This document shows, piece after piece, positions 7,619 to 11,218 of a DNA stretch of 11,218 bases. Positions within the stretch are counted from its first letter, which is position 1; every line of letters starts with the position of its first letter. Source of the DNA: Candidatus Bathyarchaeum sp. (GTDB lineage: Archaea; Thermoproteota; Bathyarchaeia; Bathyarchaeales; Bathyarchaeaceae); NCBI GenBank assembly GCA_003096255.1, contig PIXS01000097.1, positions 1 through 11,218 of the forward strand, given 5' to 3'. The position numbers were made by a program, and so were the translations under genes. A model generated the notes under the pieces. The model was given only the letters and a program-made list of their open reading frames with translations, searched no databases and had not been told where the DNA came from.

Positions 7619-7643
7619 TGGGTAAATTGTGGGTTGAGACCCA
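7619..7643. promoter_or_regulatory. Candidate his operator: two TGGGT and one inverted ACCCA
   Basis: On the plus strand TGGGT occurs at 7619-7623 and 7630-7634, 11 bp apart (about one helical turn), and ACCCA at 7639-7643 forms a perfect 5-bp inverted repeat with the second copy across TGAG. The cluster covers the his transcription start predicted about 26 nt from the TATA box (near 7634). That is a suitable place for a repressor site. The binding protein is unknown; the adjacent AbrB-ACT protein is a guess. Confidence 0.45.
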
Positions 7644-7655
7644 TATTCCACACAT

Positions 7656-7671
7656 CTTATATAAAGCTTTC
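7656..7671. promoter_or_regulatory. Shared palindromic TATA box for the his operon and the AbrB-ACT gene
   Basis: TTATATAA (7657-7664) is a perfect palindrome and the only TATA-like element seen between the divergent genes. On the minus strand it reads GAAAGCTTTATATAAG, with a purine-rich BRE-like stretch in front, and would start the his transcript near 7634. On the plus strand it would start transcription near 7687, leaving a leader of about 14 nt before the ATG at 7701. Confidence 0.7.
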
Positions 7672-7700
7672 TGCACTACAATAAACGAGGCAAAAAACAC

Positions 7701-8108
7701 ATGCGAATGACCGAAATAGTCAGAATAGACTCAAGAGGAAGAATCACAATGCCCTCCCCCCTCCGCGAAGCAGTAAAACTCTCCGAAGGAATGTACGTAA
7801 TGCTAGTAGCCGACCTAGACGAAAAAGAGGTCCGAATAGTTCCCTTCGCTGACCCAGAAGCAAAACTGATTGAATTCCGCATCACCTTCTCGGACATGCC
7901 CGGCGCCCTCGCAAAAGCAGCAAACATCCTGGCAACACAGGGAGTTGATTTGCTTTCCAGCGAATCAAGGACTCTTCGTAGAGGAAAATCTGCTGAATGG
8001 GTCGTGGTTGCCGACATTTCAAGATGCAAGTGTAAACTGGAAGAACTTGAGCAGCAGATAATTGAGGGGGGCGCTGCCAAGGAAGTTAAGTCCACAAGCT
8101 ATAGCTAA
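7701..8108 (+). CDS. SpoVT/AbrB-ACT fusion regulator
   Basis: A 135-residue protein with two recognisable parts. Residues about 5-49 are an AbrB/SpoVT swapped-hairpin DNA-binding domain (VRIDSRGRITMPSPLRE, then LSEGMYVML). Residues about 57-128 look like an ACT ligand-binding domain: FRITFSDMPGALAKAANIL is the first strand and the glycine turn before helix 1, followed by GVDLLSSESRTL. ACT domains commonly bind amino acids, so an amino-acid-responsive dimeric regulator is likely. It is divergent from the his operon across a shared TATA box, making that operon and itself plausible targets (inference). The ATG at 7701 has a GAGG 10 nt upstream (7687-7690); a second ATG at 7707 is possible. The early codons are rich in C-ending forms, unlike the ACT half. 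Confidence 0.85.
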   Translation: MRMTEIVRIDSRGRITMPSPLREAVKLSEGMYVMLVADLDEKEVRIVPFADPEAKLIEFRITFSDMPGALAKAANILATQGVDLLSSESRTLRRGKSAEWVVVADISRCKCKLEELEQQIIEGGAAKEVKSTSYS

Positions 8109-8163
8109 AGGGAATCCTGTTATAAGCATCCAACAAAATTACTTCTCAACGGAGCCACAAAAT

Positions 8164-8706
8164 ATGCAGGAGCGGGTCTACGCATTGTTTGGTGTTTTCG
8201 GACCCTTACTGGTCTACATCTCCATTGCTTTGTCTCTTTTTCTTTCGCCATGGTTCAGTTGGGAAAGCAACATGTTAAGTGACATTGGTCATGCAGTCAC
8301 CAGCGATGCCGCACCCATATTTAATCTTGGGTTGCTTCTGGCAGGTTTTTTCATGATGCTTTACGCGTTAACGGCATTCAAGAAGCACGCCAAATACAGC
8401 AGTTACTGCCTTTTGGTTTCAACTTTTTTTGTTCAGTTGCTGGCAGTCTTTAATGAGGCGTATGGTGAACTTCATTACGCTGTGGCTGTGCCCCATTTTT
8501 TGATTCTGAGCCTCACTTCTATCGCCTATACTGTAGAAAAGAGGTCTGCTGTTGCATTAGTCACTTTTAGTGTTGTGATGTTTTCGTGGCTACTTTACAC
8601 ACTGAACATTTTCAACATCGGTATTGCTGTTCCAGAAACAGTGTCAAAGCTTGTTGTTGCATGGATAATGTACTCAGCCATCAGCATTTTTCGACAAGGA
8701 ACCTAA
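8164..8706 (+). CDS. Six-helix membrane protein, DUF998-like
   Basis: A 180-residue integral membrane protein of unknown function. Six hydrophobic segments can be read at about residues 6-29, 47-70, 79-97, 104-122, 128-148 and 158-176. The loop after the first helix holds NMLSDIGH, like the N-S-D-G motif seen at this place in DUF998 proteins. No catalytic motif is recognised. The ATG at 8164 was chosen because GGAG (8151-8154) lies 9 nt upstream and the hydrophobic region begins at once. A longer reading from 8062 would overlap the preceding gene in another frame and add an untypical leader. A weak TATA-like TTATAA (8120-8125) could give its own transcript. The end overlaps the stop of the convergent regulator gene by 4 bp. 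Confidence 0.75.
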   Translation: MQERVYALFGVFGPLLVYISIALSLFLSPWFSWESNMLSDIGHAVTSDAAPIFNLGLLLAGFFMMLYALTAFKKHAKYSSYCLLVSTFFVQLLAVFNEAYGELHYAVAVPHFLILSLTSIAYTVEKRSAVALVTFSVVMFSWLLYTLNIFNIGIAVPETVSKLVVAWIMYSAISIFRQGT

Positions 8707-9215
8707 TACACTGTAATGCTTCGGGTTCCCGGAAGTCTCCTTATCTCGCCAATCAAATCTGAATGAATGTCGCCCTCAAGAATCAGAGTTAACTTGGGGT
8801 GTTCACTTGTGCTGGGGTCTTCAGCCAGAGCTTGCCTTATGCTGAGTCCATTCTCTGACACAATCTTCGTGACATCTGCTATGATTCCTGTCTGGGCAGC
8901 ATTTTCGGGAACAAAAACAATCACACTCAGGTTAAACTCTCGGGCAACCTCCTGCAGTGAACATACTTGACGGAGATTCATGTAAATCCGTTTCAGTTCA
9001 TTCTTCAAAAGTATCGTTTGGACAGTGCTGTCAACGGCTCGGCGCTCAACACCAACTTCCTTTGCGATTTGAGTGTGAGGTATCTCGATTCCACCGCTAA
9101 CTACCTTGCCATCTTCGCTGACCTGGAAGCCCCGCTCAAACAAAAGCAGTGCAACACGTTCTTGTGCAGGAAAATCTTTGAAGAATTTCTTGATTTGGCT
9201 CCACACAACAGTCAT
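8703..9215 (-). CDS. Winged-helix-ACT regulator of amino-acid metabolism
   Basis: A 170-residue protein of the archaeal type described as predicted regulator of amino acid metabolism with an ACT domain (COG2150-like, from recognition). Residues about 15-80 form a helix-turn-helix region, with IPHTQIAKEVGVERRAVDST as the recognition part. Residues about 97-170 are an ACT domain: VIVFVPENAAQTGIIADVTK, then NGLSIRQALAED and a final strand RSITVY. It is divergent from trpB2 across a palindromic TATA box, so control of trpB2 or of itself is likely (inference). The ATG at 9215 lies only about 7 nt from the predicted transcription start, giving a nearly leaderless message. A TTG two codons earlier (9221) is an alternative start. 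Its TAG overlaps the TAA of the membrane protein gene. Confidence 0.85.
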   Translation of the reverse strand: MTVVWSQIKKFFKDFPAQERVALLLFERGFQVSEDGKVVSGGIEIPHTQIAKEVGVERRAVDSTVQTILLKNELKRIYMNLRQVCSLQEVAREFNLSVIVFVPENAAQTGIIADVTKIVSENGLSIRQALAEDPSTSEHPKLTLILEGDIHSDLIGEIRRLPGTRSITVY

Positions 9216-9235
9216 CCTCAAGGTAAAATGTTAGT

Positions 9236-9265
9236 CGGCAAAGCTTATATAAGAACCTCACGGCA
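9236..9265. promoter_or_regulatory. Palindromic TATA box shared by trpB2 and the winged-helix-ACT gene
   Basis: CTTATATAAG (9244-9253) is a perfect 10-bp palindrome in the middle of the divergent gap. Preceded by CAAAG on the plus strand, it closely matches the his promoter core. It would start trpB2 transcription near 9275 (leader about 34 nt) and the regulator transcript near 9222. CGGCA occurs at 9236-9240 and 9261-9265, flanking the TATA box as direct repeats, and may be regulatory. Confidence 0.65.
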
Positions 9266-9308
9266 TAAAAAAGGTTAATTCTCAAACCCGAAAATGAAGT
9301 GAAAAGTC

Positions 9309-10700
9309 ATGGCATCTAAAAAAATATTGCTAGATGAAGAAGAAATACCCAAACAATGGTACAACATTCTGCCAGACCTACCTAAACCCTTACCACCCAT
9401 GATTCACCCAGGAACAAAGGAGCCAGTACAGCTTCCACCTCCCCTGTTTCCTCTTGAGTGTCTCAAACAGGAATACAGCCAGGAACGGTGGATAGACATA
9501 CCTGATCCAGTACGTGAAGTTTACAAAATCTGGAGACCTAGCCCCCTGTTCAGGGCAACTGGTCTCGAGAAGGCGTTGAAGACTCCAGCAAAAATCTACT
9601 ACAAGTATGAGGGCGTTAGTCCTCCAGGAAGCCACAAAACAAACACTGCTGTTGCCCAAGCATATTATGCTGCAAAAGAGGGACTGGAACGAGTGACAAC
9701 TGAAACAGGTGCAGGACAGTGGGGTTCCGCTTTGTCCTACAGCGCCCAGTTGTTTGGTGTTAAAGCTACAGTTTACATGGTAAGCGCAAGCTACCATCAG
9801 AAGCCCTACAGAAAAAGTTTGATAGAGACTTGGGGCGCTGAGGTGTTTCCAAGCCCAACAAACAGAACTAACAGCGGCAGAGCCGTTCTTGAGGCTGACC
9901 CAGAAAGCACAGGCAGTCTTGGAATTGCAATCAGCGAAGCAGTTGAAGAAGCACTCAATACTGAAGGCGTGAAATATACTATCGGAAGCGTCGTTAACCA
10001 CGTTCTGTTGCATCAGACGGTTATTGGTCTTGAAACCCAGAAGCAGCTGGCGATGGTTGATGAGTACCCTGATCAGATCATCGGCTGTATAGGCGGAGGA
10101 AGCAGTTTCTCAGGCCTCTACTGGCCCTACTACCACGACAAAGTAAAAGGCAAAGCACCCAAAGAGACAGAATTCATAGCAGTTGAGTCTTCGGCTGTTC
10201 CTAAAGTCACAAAAGGATACTACACTTACGATCACGGTGACACAGCAAAAATCATACCTTTGGTCAAAATGCATACAGTAGGTCACACATTCATACCTGC
10301 ACCAATCCACGCTGGAGGACTACGTTATCACGGAATGGCTCCAACTCTCAGCCTACTAAAAGATGAAGGCATACTACAATCCAGAGCATACAATCAGCTT
10401 GAAACCTTTGAAGCAGCAGTAATGTTCGCCAAAACTGAAGGAATCATTCCAGCTCCTGAACCATCACATGCAATAAAGGCTGCGGTTGACGAGGCAGTGA
10501 AGTGTAAAGAAACTGGCGAAGAGAAGACTATCGTGTTCCTGTTGTGTGGTCACGGGCACTTCGACATGAAAGCTTACGACGATTTCAACAGCGGCAACAT
10601 GCTACCATACGAGTATCCGCAAGCGAAAGTCGACGAAGCAATGAAGAAGCTCAGACAACTCTATCCGTGGATCAACCACGAACTCAGCAACGTCTCATAA
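9309..10700 (+). CDS. trpB2: Tryptophan synthase beta chain, TrpB2 type
   Basis: PLP enzyme that condenses indole with serine to make tryptophan. At 463 residues, with a long amino-terminal extension ([20 protein letters not shown]) and the [10 protein letters not shown] ending, it belongs to the TrpB2 group rather than the standard TrpB1 of about 400 residues. Lys110 in [17 protein letters not shown] is the PLP lysine, Glu132 in TETGAGQWG is the catalytic acid, and [10 protein letters not shown] (260-269) binds the PLP phosphate. No trpA or other trp gene lies next to it. TrpB2 can use free indole or work with TrpA only briefly in known archaea, so indole salvage is possible. The ATG at 9309 has only a weak purine-rich leader (GAAGTGAAAAG). 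The adjacent ACT regulator is its likely controller. Confidence 0.95.
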   Translation: MASKKILLDEEEIPKQWYNILPDLPKPLPPMIHPGTKEPVQLPPPLFPLECLKQEYSQERWIDIPDPVREVYKIWRPSPLFRATGLEKALKTPAKIYYKYEGVSPPGSHKTNTAVAQAYYAAKEGLERVTTETGAGQWGSALSYSAQLFGVKATVYMVSASYHQKPYRKSLIETWGAEVFPSPTNRTNSGRAVLEADPESTGSLGIAISEAVEEALNTEGVKYTIGSVVNHVLLHQTVIGLETQKQLAMVDEYPDQIIGCIGGGSSFSGLYWPYYHDKVKGKAPKETEFIAVESSAVPKVTKGYYTYDHGDTAKIIPLVKMHTVGHTFIPAPIHAGGLRYHGMAPTLSLLKDEGILQSRAYNQLETFEAAVMFAKTEGIIPAPEPSHAIKAAVDEAVKCKETGEEKTIVFLLCGHGHFDMKAYDDFNSGNMLPYEYPQAKVDEAMKKLRQLYPWINHELSNVS

Positions 10701-10708
10701 AACAAAAC

Positions 10709-10744
10709 CCATCTCCCCCTTTCTCTTTTCTTCTTTTTTTGTTT
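10709..10744 (+). terminator. T-rich archaeal terminator after trpB2
   Basis: Eight nt after the trpB2 stop a pyrimidine tract ends in runs of T (CTTTCTCTTTTCTTC followed by seven T, then GTTT). There is no clear stem. U-rich tracts without a hairpin are the usual intrinsic termination signal in archaea, and the next gene has its own promoter-like sequence. Confidence 0.65.
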
Positions 10745-10782
10745 AACCTGAGTGCCTAGCTGTAGCAAGCAACCCCGTTTTT

Positions 10783-10817
10783 CGTTAAGTTTAAAGTAAC
10801 CGTTAACATCAGTAAAT
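10783..10817 (+). promoter_or_regulatory. Promoter for the ribonucleotide reductase gene, probable leaderless start
   Basis: TTTAAA (10790-10795) lies about 26 nt before the ATG at 10818, the normal distance from TATA box to transcription start, so the message is probably leaderless. This fits the lack of a Shine-Dalgarno before the ATG. CGTTAA occurs at 10783-10788 and again at 10801-10806, on either side of the TATA-like element, and could be a regulator site. Confidence 0.45.
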
Positions 10818-11218
10818 ATGGGGGAACAACGGTTGGTGAGAGTTTCTAAGGTCACAAAAAGGGACGGAAGGACAGTTAGTTTTGATGAAAACAAGATAAC
10901 TGCCGCCATTTTTAAGGCGTTAAAGGCTGTCCAGAAGGGAGATGAGAAACTGGCAAGGCGACTCTCAGAAGACGCTGTGCAGCTCATCAACAAACGTTTC
11001 GAGAACAAGATTCCTAACGTCGAGAACGTTCAGGACATTGTTGAGGAGGTTCTCATCAGAAACGGCTACGCTGATGTAGCTAAGGCATACATTTTGTATC
11101 GCCATAAACGTGCAGAAATCAGGGAATTTAAGAAGTTTTTTGGCGTAGTTGATGACTTGAAGCTGGGAGTCAACGCCATAAAAGTGCTGAAAAGCAGGTA
11201 CCTCATGAAGGATTACGA
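10818..11218 (+). CDS. Class II (B12-dependent) ribonucleoside reductase, amino-terminal part with ATP cone
   Basis: Only the first 133 residues are present; the gene runs off the right edge. Residues about 7-100 are an ATP-cone domain: VSKVTKRDGRTVSFDENKI, then IPNVENVQDIVEEVLIRNG and AKAYILYRHKRAEIRE. ATP cones set overall activity of ribonucleotide reductases by binding ATP or dATP. After it, LGVNAIKVLKSRYLMKDY matches the beginning of the catalytic barrel in adenosylcobalamin-dependent reductases, where a stretch like N-A-I-K-V-L-x-x-R-Y-L is usual. Class II is therefore preferred over class I or III, but the catalytic cysteines are outside the window. The ATG fits a leaderless transcript. 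A GTG at 10836 is an alternative start and would still keep the cone. Confidence 0.85.
   Translation, partial: MGEQRLVRVSKVTKRDGRTVSFDENKITAAIFKALKAVQKGDEKLARRLSEDAVQLINKRFENKIPNVENVQDIVEEVLIRNGYADVAKAYILYRHKRAEIREFKKFFGVVDDLKLGVNAIKVLKSRYLMKDY

Noticed and set aside
8062..8163. Longer amino terminus for the membrane protein
   Set aside because: It overlaps the AbrB-ACT gene in another frame, and a well-placed GGAG supports the ATG at 8164.
9390..10013. 207-codon open frame on the minus strand inside trpB2
   Set aside because: It is antisense to a gene with full family motifs, is rich in Cys, Phe and Trp without domain character, and has no start signal.
10709..10744. Regulatory RNA or hairpin in the trpB2-reductase gap
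   Set aside because: No stable stem can be drawn; the tract is simple pyrimidine and fits a terminator.
10661..11008. 115-codon minus-strand frame over the trpB2 end and reductase start
   Set aside because: Crosses the T-rich terminator (a lysine run) and is antisense to the ATP-cone coding region.

Overview
The window looks like chromosomal DNA from an archaeon, most plausibly a TACK-group lineage such as Bathyarchaeia (lineage is inference). Promoters are archaeal TATA boxes with purine-rich upstream elements, not -35/-10 pairs. Two amino-acid regulators have archaeal-type layouts: SpoVT/AbrB-ACT and winged-helix-ACT. Tryptophan synthase is the TrpB2 form, the only terminator seen is a U-rich tract, and a class II ribonucleotide reductase with an ATP cone begins at the right edge. 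No mobile element, CRISPR array, rRNA or tRNA was seen.

Left two thirds (1..about 7607, minus strand): a compact histidine operon read right to left: hisZ-hisG-hisD-hisC-HAD phosphatase-hisB-hisH-hisA-hisF, with hisF cut by the left edge. Neighbours overlap by up to 11 nt or are 1-5 nt apart, and most starts have a GGAGG-type Shine-Dalgarno sequence 7-11 nt upstream. HisG is the short form without its own regulatory domain. It is paired with a HisZ-like histidyl-tRNA-synthetase paralogue that has lost aminoacylation residues. The uncharacterised HAD protein sits where histidinol-phosphate phosphatase, otherwise missing from the visible set, would be expected. hisI and hisE are not visible and would lie beyond the left edge if the operon is complete.

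Middle (7608..9308): a divergent region. A near-palindromic TATA box between hisZ and an AbrB-ACT regulator gene could serve both directions, and TGGGT/ACCCA elements lie across the predicted his transcription start. Next come a six-helix DUF998-like membrane protein and, convergent with it and overlapping at the stop codons, a winged-helix-ACT regulator. That regulator is divergent from trpB2 across a second palindromic TATA box.

Right (9309..11218): trpB2 without trpA, a T-rich terminator, and the 5' end of a class II ribonucleotide reductase gene with a probable leaderless start.

Most notable points: hisH has no standard start codon that keeps its first beta strand, but an ATA lies 9 nt after a strong Shine-Dalgarno. 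hisZ appears to need a +1 frameshift (or correction of one base) at tandem AGG codons. The HAD protein is a candidate histidinol-phosphatase with a very large cap. The same layout, an ACT regulator divergent from an amino-acid gene across a symmetric TATA box, occurs twice.
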